NCBI GenBank assembly: GCA_949987565.1
Contig: OX465102.1
Span: 17,620,968-17,684,967 of the forward strand
Length of the DNA: 64,000 nt
Reading direction: 5' to 3'
Source of the DNA: Luidia sarsii
Taxonomy: Eukaryota; Echinodermata; Asteroidea; Paxillosida; Luidiidae
Positions 45,404-56,500 of this stretch are shown piece by piece. The stretch's first letter is position 1. Each line of letters starts with the position of its first letter. A program made the position numbers and the translations under genes. The notes below the pieces were generated by a model. It was not told the DNA's origin, ran no database searches, and saw only the letters and a program-made list of their open reading frames with translations.

Positions 45404-46599
45404 CAGCATTGTAAAAATATCCAGCACAAACAAGCACAAATCCAGATAAATCTGTATGAAGCCACTGTCTTCTATGAACCAAATGTGACAGAAAGAAGAT
45501 ATCTTTATTTTTTGAAAGCTTTGGATGGCTGTAAACTTTGTGGTACCAGTAAAAATCATATCATATCAACGCTTTTAGGTATGACAACAAAAAGGCTACC
45601 TTAATTTCACAGTACACGGCCCGCTAAAATCGGTTTTTGAATAGCGATCCACTTTACGAAAACAAATTGCCACGTGTGGACATGAGGAAACAATTTACAT
45701 TCTTAAAATTAATTCTTGAATCTGGATGACACGATCCACTTTCCAATGATTTTCCTTGCGGGAAGTTTGGGAGCGCACCAAATTGATAACCATGGCTTGA
45801 AAGGTAACCCTATTCAATCAGATCAAGAATCAAGCTCCAATTGAGTTACGGTTCATGTCTTGATACAGTGTCCCCCTGCAAGATCGGAACCATGCATTAG
45901 ATATTATCTGATGCAGTTAGGGACCGGAAAAAAAGCCACAAGGCTCTTGGCATTTTTTCAACGTTTCTTCCCTGCTATGGGACTTCTTACTAGTATTAGT
46001 TTAAAGAAATAATGCAAGAAAAATCGATAATATCGATATTTGGGTGCCGATATATCGATATTTGAAAAACCCAATATCGATGGTGTTTACAGTACAGCAA
46101 ACGGTTTCATTTGAAAGGGTCCTGCAATGCAAAGATCAAAATTTGGGATCATCTAATCTCTTAGATGACTCACTGAAAAGAACAAACTTGCTCCAACATT
46201 TGCTTGATGGAAAGTTTGGGCCCAGATGTATTGCCACACTACAGCGTGGAAATAATTTGTCCTCACCAAGCAAAACCCCTGTATTTTGGATGCAGTGAAC
46301 AACTCATTAACAGTCCTTATTTGCCAAACTTGTACAGCATTGAAAAATGTACATAGTTAAAGGAAAATTATGTTTAACTCAGTGTTTATATGGATCTGCT
46401 ATTTTGCACTGTACATGCACTTTGAATAAAAATGTTGAGTGATTACTGGTAACTATTCCTACCTGGTTAAAGTTTTTTCCATCAGTTTCAATTACACCTC
46501 TTTTTGTGTACAAGGATAATTACCTTTTAAAGGACTTTCCAAAAATTTCACATTGCACAGATTGAAATTATGATTCTGATTATGAAGTCCGATTGAAAT
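45404..46599. other. Intergenic sequence
   Basis: No gene is supported. The second AATAAA lies at 46425. A GATAATATCGATATTTGGG stretch (46026-46080) is a small local palindrome cluster. Confidence 0.4.
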
Positions 46600-46740
46600 T
46601 ATACTGAAACATGAGGTGAGATGGGTATTAGACCTCTGGTTTTGCGTACCAGTGCTCTTACCATCTGAGCTATCCGGCCCTAATTAGATGGCAGCCTTCC
46701 GAAATAGTCAACGAGTCTTTGCTGGGGATAGCAATTTAGA
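46600..46740 (-). mobile_element. SINE S copy
   Basis: GACCTCTGGTTTTGCGTACC, CCATCTGAGCTATCCGG and CAACGAGTCTTTGCTGGGG mark the head and body on the minus strand. Confidence 0.65.
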
Positions 46741-47179
46741 CAAATCTAGGAGGTTTATGTACTGTACATGGATATGTGCTGTGTGGCTTCTGCATTGCAA
46801 CAACTCCCAGCTCCCATTACTGTGCCTTCAAAAAGGTTACATTCAACCTTGGTGTCTACTTTCTCGAGGGAATGAAATCGGAACGGCGGCCCATTCAGTG
46901 CACAACGCCAAAGCCGGGTTGTTTGTTTTTGAGACACAAGTACCAAAACTAGGCAACGATGCCAATTGAGTGTGAATGACAAATATACTTTTATAATACT
47001 AAAACCAGACACTATCTCCTTGTATACTGCAGGAGAGAGAATATGATCCTTTATCACAGGGTCCATGGAAGGAGAAGGGTTTGTACAACATGTGGGCCCA
47101 GGCATATAAAAAAAGGAATTTTCACTAATAAATAACTCATCCAGAGACTAACACAAGTCAATGGGAAGGCCATATTATA

Positions 47180-47365
47180 CCAGTAGCTCAGATAGTAAGA
47201 GTGCTGGAATTACATTCTCCTGGTCGCTGTACCCACAACTGCCGATATACATAATATTTGAATCTGCCACACAACCATGGCCAGGTCGGTGGTTGTGGTT
47301 AAGACATCTAGACACTAGAAAGCAGGAGTCTCAGCTTCAAATTCCGCCCGAGCTGCCTGTATTTT
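47180..47365 (+). mobile_element. tRNA-derived SINE family T, copy 1
   Basis: The A-box TAGCTCAGATAGTAAGAG (47184-47201) and the tail CTTCAAATTCCGCCCGAGCTG (47336 onward) are shared with the copy at 48295. Confidence 0.5.
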
Positions 47366-47489
47366 TTTATTTGTAAGCAGGCAATCTGGAAAAGCATTGA
47401 GCACTCTGCATTGAGCACATCAAGTACAATTGTAGGGCAAACCCTCATTGAAAAAAGAATAAGGGGATACCAGTATAAATAAGACTTAC

Positions 47490-47660
47490 GGTTTTGCATG
47501 GTGGGAGAATCAATATAGGAAGGTTTGCGGTGGTGACACCATGTATCAGGTCTCTTAAAGGAAGAGGTGTGTTTCTGAAAAGAACCTGAGTGCCATGAGT
47601 GGTAACTCGACATTTCGACCAGTATGCTCTGGCCGTCATCAGGAGAATCATCAGTTGTTG
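47490..47660. mobile_element. Foldback D relative
   Basis: GGTTTTGCATGGTGGGAGAA and GGTTTGCGGTGGTGACACCA resemble the left part of D at 54766, and GTATCAGGTCTCTTAAAGG replaces its usual arm. Confidence 0.45.
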
Positions 47661-48294
47661 TTTTTTTAGTTCAATACCCTCACTACAAAAGTCTGGAGAA
47701 AAACCGAATCTCAAATTAAACTACCAATTGTAATGTAGACAGCATCCATGATCTTGCACAACCATACAACCACAAAATACCGAAAAAAATTAGACTTACA
47801 GTTTTCCCAAAAGACATGATTTTCTGGCGCAAAATTATGTCTGTCGTCACTGTCGTGTACCATATGTAGGAACAGTGAAGTGCATGTTCTGTACATACAC
47901 AGTGCCTTCTGGCAACGCCTGGCACTACTGACCATTGTCTGGCTGACAAATACACGCCACTATAATTATGATTTTAGAGAATATTGCAAATACAATTTTT
48001 TGGGTAAGTGGTTGTGCCAGACAGTCTCATTTCTCTGCATAATAATAGCTGGTCTATTGTGGATTAAGGGGTTTTTACACCCTTTTCTATAGCGACAAAT
48101 GAGCGAGGGTATTAAACCAAAATCTTTCCACCAATATCTTTTCTTACTTACAATTATATTTCAGATGGCATTTGGGTTTGGTTAGAATTAATTCTCCAAA
48201 AAGTGAACCTTTACCTTTTTCTTCAATGTGGAGCAATTTTTCACTGCCAAACTGCTCGGGATGTCATTCTAATTAATTTAGAGAAAAAGCGCCA

Positions 48295-48500
48295 TTAATT
48301 ACCACCTGGGTGACTGATTGCACTGTGTGGGCATTAGGTAGGCATGCTGCACGATGCAGTTTGGGTACCCAACTTCACACAGATTGGAATCCACCACACA
48401 ATAATTATGGACCAGCTCCTTGGTCAATAGGTTACGACGACTGCACCAGAAAGTGCTGCAGGTTTGAATCCTGCCCGAGCTACCTGCATCAGAAATCTGG
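48295..48500 (+). mobile_element. tRNA-derived SINE family T, copy 2
   Basis: GTACCCAACTTCACACAG, ATCCACCACACAAT and the B-box-like GGTTTGAATCCTGCCCGAGC align with copy 1 in the same order and orientation. Confidence 0.5.
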
Positions 48501-49380
48501 ACCATGTGAAGTCTAAGGAGTTTCTAGTAGAACTAACGGTTAACAGCAGTTCAAAACTAGTGAATTATGGGGTCTAAAATCCTTTACTGGATTGGTACCA
48601 AAATCATAGTGGTGACAACAAGAATGGTATTTGAATTTTGATGAGAAGCAAACGTCTTTTCAAAAGATGTCAAATAGAGCGCCCTATTGTGACTTGTGAC
48701 TGATCTTTAAAACAGCCTGGCACCTTTAATGGCTATGGCTTCAAATCACACAAGAGTCTATGGAGAGCCACTAGCAAGCACTCGTAGCCATCTCCCATAG
48801 GAGATGGTGTCATGTTCAGCCCTAGCCCCCCAAAATGAGACACAAGCCATCTAATCCACAGCAGCCCAGGCAAATGGTCTGGTACCTCTCTCAATGGCGT
48901 GGAAAGAAGTGCTGTTCAACCACTGGGCACACAATTACAACAATGACGCTACTCAGATTCTGCCATTAAAGTCTCAACTGAACCATCTTTTTTTATTATA
49001 TTTTTCACCTCTAAATTATAACTGCAAAACAAGAAAAACTTGAACTCTTTTTTGGGGGGAATTCTACAATTGAGCAGTGCAATTGCACACAATAAATGAA
49101 AACTCACTTTTAAGAAAAACCTCTCCAAGGGGGTAACGGTTTAATGTTTGAGAATTAAGGAGATCATAAAGTTCTGGGGTTTTTTCAAACAAATAAGAAA
49201 TAAGACATAAGAAAAGAATATTCAAAATAAATCCAAATCATAAAAATATTTAAACATTTTCATTTTTTTTTTGCATTTTAAATGTTTCCAAACCCAAGAC
49301 AAAGTATGTGTATAAAGCACTCATGGTAAATAGGTACACTTCAAACAATCAAGTTGTATTTACACTAAATCAAGTTAAGG
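48501..49380. other. Intergenic sequence
   Basis: AT-rich. No gene or structured repeat is supported. Confidence 0.4.
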
Positions 49381-49912
49381 TTACTCACTAGAACCGTACA
49401 GTGAGTAATAGGAAATCAGGCATGGTTGAACCATGTTGATACAACCATCAACCAGATGTGACAAAGGCTGCTCACTGGAACCGTACAGTAAGTAATGGGA
49501 AATCAGGCATGGTTGAACCATGTTGCTACAACCATCAACCAGCTGTGACAAAGGCTGCTCACTGGAACCGTTCAGTAAGTAATGGGAAATCAGGCACGGT
49601 TGAACCATGTTGCTACAACCATCAACCAGATGTGACAAAGGCTGCTCACTGGAACCGTACAGTAAGTAATAGGAAATCAGGCATGGTTGAACCATGTTGC
49701 TACAACCATCAACCAGCTGTGACAAAGGCTGCTCACTGGAACCGTACAGTAAGTAATGGGAAATCAGGCACGGTTGAACCATGTTGCTACAACCATCAAC
49801 CAGCTGTGACAAAGGCTGCTCACTGGAACCGTACAGTAAGTAATGGAAATCAGGCACGGTTGAACCATGTTGATACAACCATCAACCAGCTGTGACAAAG
49901 GCTGCTCACGAT
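49381..49912. repeat. 87-bp minisatellite, about six units
   Basis: Units of 87 bp (29 codons) contain AAGGCTGCTCACTGGAACCG and the perfect palindrome CATGGTTGAACCATG. Units differ by single bases, and one base is lost in the last unit (near 49844). Because 87 is divisible by three, frames stay open on both strands. Confidence 0.95.
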
Positions 49913-50390
49913 GCTTACATGAACAGACCGGTCTAGGGTGAATTCTGTTGGTTGTAACTGGACGTTCACAAAATCGTTCTTCTTAAACCAACAAGCAATT
50001 TGCAACCAGTTACTTGTCGCAACCACAAAAATGCACCCCTCTCCATGTACACCATTGCATCTTACTACATTATGGAAAGATTTCTGTATGAATTATTATG
50101 AAGTCATTTTTTTTTATCTCTTTCTTTGGGCAGCTAGCAAGGAATGTTTACTTTGGGCCTTTTAGAATCTATCACCTTTTGAAGGAAACTATACAACAAT
50201 AGAACACAATATTGTACCCAGTAACTAATCATCTAAAGGTGCTTTGTTATTCAGCAACAGCCAAGGAACTGACCTCAGAATGTCAAATAAAGGTGTTTAT
50301 AGCGACTGTACAAACAGGAAAATGAGCAAAGTCTCCCCAAGTCAAACAAATATAGGAATAACTGACTGGGAAGTTTTAAACAATTTTGAC

Positions 50391-50478
50391 CCCAAAAATG
50401 GCAAAGAAAAGTCACTTGGTGAGCAAAACCAGAGGTCTCTGGTTCAAGTTCTGTTTGAGTTTTCTCTGCCATTTTTTT
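50391..50478. mobile_element. Palindromic SINE S head
   Basis: AATGGCAAAGAAAAGTCAC and, inverted, GTTTTCTCTGCCATTT flank a B-box-like TGGTTCAAGTTCTG. Confidence 0.45.
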
Positions 50479-50694
50479 TCAGATTTTTTTTCCCCATCAA
50501 AAAGTCTCTTAAAATTAGAATACAAGCCAAACATATACTTGCTAAATGCTGGATACACACATGGGAGCCCTGACTGGGGTTCCCTTGAAAGCTAATCAAA
50601 TGCACCCCAGTACATGCATCAATTTTACAAGGCTTTGAATTATAATCCAGATAGTGGTAAGTGTGTAAAAGTGTATATTCTAATGACACAATTG

Positions 50695-51815
50695 TGTGCG
50701 CCAGACTGTAATACCACGGAGGCATAGACATATATAACTTATAGACGGACAATATCAGGTGCCAGGCTGCAATGCCATGGAGACATAGACATATATAACC
50801 TATAGACGGACAATAGCAGGCACCAGACTGTAATGCCATGGAGGCATAGACATATATAACTTATAGACGGACAATATCAGGTGCCAGACTGCAATGCCAT
50901 GGAGACATAGACATATATAACCTATAGACGGACAACAGCAGGTGCCATACTGTAATGCCATGCAGGCATAGACATATATAACCTATAGCCGGACAATAGC
51001 AGGCACCAGACTGTAATGCCATGCAGGCATAGACATATATAACCTATAGACGGACAATAGCAGGTGCCATACTGTAATGCCATGCAGGCATAGACATATA
51101 TAACCTATAGACGGACAATAGCAGGTGCCAGACTGTAATGCCACGGAGATATACGGTATATATAACCTATAGACGGACAATATCAGGTGCCAGACTGTAT
51201 TGCCATGGAGACATAGACATATATAACCTATAGACGGACAACAATGGCCACCAGACTGTAATGCCATGCAGGCATAGACATATATAACCTATAGCCGGAC
51301 AATAGCAGGCACCAGACTGTAATGCCATGCAGGCATAGACATATATAACCTATAGACGGACAATAGCAGGTGCCAGACTGTAATGCCACGGAGACATACG
51401 GTATATATAACCTATAGACGGACAATATCAGGTGCCAGACTGTAATGCCATGGAGACATAGACATATATAACCTATAGACGGACAACAATGGCCACCAGA
51501 CTGTAATGCCATGGAGGCATAGACATATATAACCTATAGACGGACAATAGCAGGTGCCAGACTGTAATGCCATGGAGACATAGACATATATAACCTATAG
51601 ACGGACAATATCAGGTGCCATACTGTAATGCCATGGAGACATAGACATATATAACCTATAGACGGACAATAGCAGGTGCCATACTGTAATGCCATGGAGA
51701 CATAGACATATATAACCTATAGACGGACAATAGCAGGTGCCATACTGTAATGCCATGGAGACATAGACATATATAACCTATAGACGGACAATAGCAGGTG
51801 CCAGACTGTAATGCC
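50695..51815. repeat. 61-bp minisatellite, about 18 units
   Basis: The units are 61 bp: CAGACTGTAATGCCATGGAG, GCATAGACATATATAACC, TATAGACGGACAATAGCAGG. Higher-order structure is visible; for example the order of variants at 50980-51240 is repeated at 51225-51485 (about 245 bp). The array runs into a foldback half at 51816-52010. Confidence 0.95.
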
Positions 51816-52010
51816 AATGGAAGCTGCCGTCTTAAACAAGGATGGGTGGAAGTAAAAGAGCACCGCCAAGCACATACATTAAAAAACCAAGTACGTGCGT
51901 GAGCGTTGTCACGTAGCGTCATGGAACAAATAGCAAAATTGTATGTGTCACGTCTACTTCCGCCCACAGTTTGACGCTACCCCCATGGCATTACACATGA
52001 TCTTGACGTC
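51816..52010. mobile_element. Foldback half joined to the 61-bp array
   Basis: TGGGTGGAAGTAAAAGAGCACC and, inverted at the other side, TCTACTTCCGCCCA, then CCCCATGGCATTACACATG, the inverse of the minisatellite core. It is the same arrangement as 43365-43625. Confidence 0.7.
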
Positions 52011-52344
52011 GTTTCTAATACTAATAGAGGCTGACCATCTACACCTTAAGTTTATTGTCTATAGGTCTACCCAGCCAATAGACCAATATTTTGTTCCCTA
52101 CTAACTTGTTTCTGGACGGGTAATAAGTTTCAACAGATATTGACTATAATTATGGCTACAGTAAAACAATATTGGAACGTGGCTGCATTACTCTCCATTA
52201 TGTACAAACCTTTTAACTTCATCATATACAAACTGCACTCCGATATTTTTTTCTTTTCTTTTGGGGAAAATGTTTTTTTTTTTAACTTTTTTTTTTTAAA
52301 CATTCTTTTCTCTTTGTCTACATCTCTATTGAGTCAATCAATTG

Positions 52345-52373
52345 TTTATTTTAGCAAAATAACCGTTTTTATT
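52345..52373 (-). terminator. Candidate PCM1 polyadenylation signals
   Basis: TTTATT on the plus strand (AATAAA on the minus) at 52345-52350 and 52368-52373, about 0.9 kb downstream of the PCM1 stop codon. A/T-rich DNA makes chance hits common. Confidence 0.25.
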
Positions 52374-52599
52374 TTAGTTTCTCAAACCTTTTGAGGCACA
52401 ATTTTTTTTTTTCATTTCAATTGAAACGTAAATCTAAAATAGCAAAAAGAAATGTGGTTGAGCGATTTTAAGGAATGTTAACGAGATCAAATCAGAAAAC
52501 TAATGCATAGTCAATGTACATGTACACCGGGCGTCTTCATGGGGGTGCAGGAGTGCATATTCAAGCATTTCTTCAAAACAAAATCTAAACAAAAGTCCA

Positions 52600-52807
52600 G
52601 AACAATTGCTCGTTAACCCTAACCGATAAGGGCCATGCACCAGGACATTCCACAGCTGGGTTTTTGTGGTGACCTGTGGTATGTGAGCCTACACCCCTGT
52701 GGGCACTGTGGTAAATTGCGGTATACAGTGTGTGTCCTGTGCGGGAGGTGAAAAGCGTTGGGGTTAATAAAACCCTGCTGGACTAAAAAAAAAAAAAAAA
52801 AAAAAAA
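52600..52807 (+). mobile_element. Poly(A)-tailed retroposon-like sequence
   Basis: About 185 bases of GC-richer sequence (GGACATTCCACAGCTGGG, TGTGGGCACTGTGGTAAAT) end in AAACCCTGCTGGACT followed by 23 A (52785-52807). This is the shape of a SINE or retroposed small RNA. I cannot name the source, and no target duplication is evident. Confidence 0.5.
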
Positions 52808-53267
52808 TCAGATTTAACCTCTGACTTTTGCTACTTATGAACAAGAAATGCAATACACAGAAACCATACGGTCTATCACAACTAATAAGATGGGTTATCC
52901 ATCGTAAGTTGAGTCACGATGCATCGTAAGGCTGTGTGAAATCGAAAGTTTAGGTTGACACAACAAACTATAGTACTTGAGCAGCTTCATGAAATCAAGC
53001 CGAGCGAGCAATTTTTTTCCCCTGGAATTGAACTTCTGCCGTTTTTCTTCACTGACACGACAAACGCCACTGCTCACGCCATCCCAGAACACTAATTTCC
53101 ATTCAGTTCAAGCAGTTTTTGTTGTTCTCTCTCTCAAGATGCGAAGGGGTCTTTTTCTACAGGCTGATGAGGAGGTGGAGAGGTGGCGTCTTTGGGGTGG
53201 GGCGAGGTTCCGGTAAAAGGCGAACGCAGTGGTGACCGCCCGCCCGCCCGCCCGCCTCTCTCAGACA

Positions 53268-53558
53268 CTACGTACCCTTCTCTATCGCCGGGGCGGTTTC
53301 TGCGGCCCCGGGGGCCGTTTCTGTTGTCTCGGGGGAGGCCTCAGTGGCTTTGGCCACATCCCCGGCCCCGTCTGCCATTGCCGGGGTGCTCGGGGCGGGG
53401 GCCACGCCCTTGACGGGCGCCGGGGGGTCCGAGGGGGGCTCCCTCAGGGCGGCCGGGTCGCCGGCCAGTGAGGCCGGCCCGGAGGTGATGCTGCCCAGGA
53501 TGCCCTCCAGGACGGCCGCTGCTGTCTGCTCCTGGTCAGCCCTGGCATCAATGTTCAC
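53268..53558 (-). CDS. PCM1: PCM1 last coding exon
   Basis: Follows the acceptor TCCTCGACGCTCCAG, phase 0. It reads VNIDARADQEQTAAAVLEGI, then an Ala/Pro/Thr/Glu-rich tail ending AIEKGT and TAG (53268-53270). The tail has no conserved domain. Confidence 0.85.
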   Translation of the reverse strand: MNIDARADQEQTAAAVLEGILGSITSGPASLAGDPAALREPPSDPPAPVKGVAPAPSTPAMADGAGDVAKATEASPETTETAPGAAETAPAIEKGT

Positions 53559-56500
53559 CTGGAGCGTCGAGGAAAAGGGACGTAACGCCACGTTATATCT
53601 ATGAAAAGGGACGTGTCGTATACATACGTGTCGTCTCCAATTGAATCACAGTGTCTGATATTGGAATAGGGTGCTGTCTGATATCAAAACAAGGTGTCTA
53701 ACATTGAATCACAGCATGTAGGATATTGAAAGAGGGAGTGTCTACTATTAAAACATGGCGTCTATTACACATTGAATCACGGCATGTGTGATATTGAAAC
53801 AGGGTTTCATTGATACTGAAACAGGGTGTGGTTGAAGGCCATGTGTTGAATTGAATTGCGGTGTCCATTAAATTGTAGCAGGGAGTGTCTTCAACTGGAT
53901 TAGGGCAGCTAAAAATGAACCTGGGCCTGTTTTAAATTGAAAGAGGGAATGTCTAAAGCTAACACGGGGCACATGAGAGTGGGTGCGAGTTGAAATGAAC
54001 AAGGGAAATCTCACAATGACAACAGACTGGAACAGAGGATATGGAGTGGATTCCCTGTCACAGACCACTGGGAGGGACAGTTCTGCACATGTCCCACCCC
54101 ATCCCTCCTCTCTCCTTACCTGGGCCAGAACGTTCAGCTTGGGGGGCAGGTCATCGATGGTCACCTCGTCGTCGGCGTTGTGACCTTCAACCCCCAGGTC
54201 ACCGTTGGGCAGGCCGGCCGGCTCGGTGGGCGGGGCCTCCACCGGCTCCTCCCCTTCCGTGGCCGCAGTCTCCTCGTTCCCTTCCACTCCAGACTCAGCA
54301 CCCTGGGACCAAAAAAACCAAAAAAACATACCCACAAGGGTGTTTAGTCGGTGTAGTATTAAGCTAGTAGGGATGTCAAAGGGGGTTTGGTTTTAAGATC
54401 CAGTCTTGGCAACATGGTGTTCCCAAATAGTCAACTAGTCTTTGCTTGGGTTGGGGGCGCCAGTCAGAAGCAATTCAACCATTAACTACCGTAAATCTCC
54501 AGGGATCACAACGCCGCTTCCATTCAGATGCAAACAACTAATTGTCATAAACCTGGCTACGGCAGGTCGGGTATCACACAAAGTGGACGAAGCTTTTTCA
54601 ATTCAAATCAAACAAACCAAGGAAAAACTGACTGGGACTTGAACCCAGTACCTCTGGATTAACGCACCAATTTCTCTTCAATCTCAGCTGTCCAGCCCTT
54701 AGATGGCACCAGTCCAAAGCAATTCAACCAATTGACTGCCGTATATCTCCAGGGATAACACCCCTAGAAAAGACTTGAAGGTTTGCATGGTGGAAACAAT
54801 TATTATTAATTGGTTTGCTGTGACACCATGTGTATTATCTCTTTTTTTTTTCTTTTTTGTTGTTGTAGAGTACACACTGCTCGAACCGTTGAGTCACCGG
54901 CTCTTTTCAGAGCCACACTCAATCTCAAAAGAGATGATACACATGGTGTCACCGCAAACCAATTAATGATAACACCCCTACTTTAATTCAGATGCAAACA
55001 ACTAATTGTCGTAAGCCTGGCTACGGCACGCGGCTCGGGGATCACATTAAGGAAGACTTTGAGAAATCAATTGGCTGCAGACCTATCAATCTTTCTTTTT
55101 TTCAGTTTCAAAGGTGTACACCAGTACACTTGCTGTGGGGCTGACCTACCTCAGCATCCCCTGCGACCTGGGCCGCTGCTGCCCCTATGCTGGTAATGGT
55201 TTCGTCCTCCCGCGCACTCAGTTCATCATACTCGTCATCGTCCTCGCCGCTACCAAGACTGAAGAAAAGGGGTGTGGAGGTAATTTTGAGATTTTCAAGC
55301 ATGCAAAAAAAAAAAAAATCTATAAAATTTCTGAAAATGGCAAATGAAATTTGACTGAACCGGGACTTGAACACTAGAGCTCTGGTTTAACGAACCAGCG
55401 TACCCAAAGAATTAAAGTAATAAAAGAAAATGGAGAATTGGAAAAGAAATTCATATTTTTGTTTTTTATTCTTTGAATGCTCAAAATTGTTAGTATTTTC
55501 ACACCAAGATCTATTTCACTCTCTGTATCGTAGAAATTCTGTACTGGTGTTTTTTCAGAAAAATCATTTGAAATTCTGTTTCTCAATTTTTTGGGCATAT
55601 CTGGTATCTTTGACCATTTATGGATTGACGTAAAACCTTTCATCATAATTGTTTAATTTTCTTTAATTTATAATGATTGTAAAACTAGTCTTTGATTTTA
55701 TTTGTTTTGTGATTTGTTGTTCTGGTCGATGCAATAAATGGACCTGTTATAGCTTCACTTTCACGGAAAAATTGAAAATAACGGCTTGCAGGGAATATAC
55801 TAGGTCTGACAGTTTGTCACCGAATTTGGTGACTGGAATCGGAGACTACATGCACTTACTAGGTCACAGCATTGGTCTCGCTCATTGACAGCTCAATCTT
55901 GACCTGGTCTCGGCTCAAGGCACTCTCGCTGTCCCTGCACAACAAGGGGTTGACACTATCAGGTGAAATCAATACTTTGCAAGGAGTGTCGCAGGGCTAG
56001 CCTTATTTTGTTTTCTTGGGGTGGGGGGGGGGTTGGGTTTATGGCCGGCCATGTTTTTGAAAAGTAAAGTTTTCATTCACTCATTGTCTATAGGGCTGTT
56101 TCCATTGTTCAAATAATCGTGATTAAAAAAGTGGGGTTTTTGTTTTGCTCGCATTCACACAGGTCAAAAAATCGCAAACCGATTGTGGTTAGCACCTGCC
56201 AGTCAGAGTGCAAGCGGTACATTGTACAAAAACAATTCTGATTCAGCGGAGCGTTCCCACACACATCGCATCGCAAATAAACGTGATTATTTAAGTCCCA
56301 CTCATAGTAGACTTGGAATCACGATTCAAATCCCACTAATAATCGCATTTATCAGGCATGCAACTGTTGAATTGTAAAAAAAAAAAGAGGAAAATGTCCG
56401 AATGAAACTGCGAGTGGGAAGCACGAAGTCCTTACAGCGTCTGTGGTGCATTCTGAGCAGTTTTTGACCACTTTAAGCTGAGTGACAGATTTTAACATTT

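Noticed and set aside
50695..51815. CRISPR-like regular direct repeats
   Set aside because: Units are contiguous 61-bp tandem repeats without unique spacers, in an animal genome.
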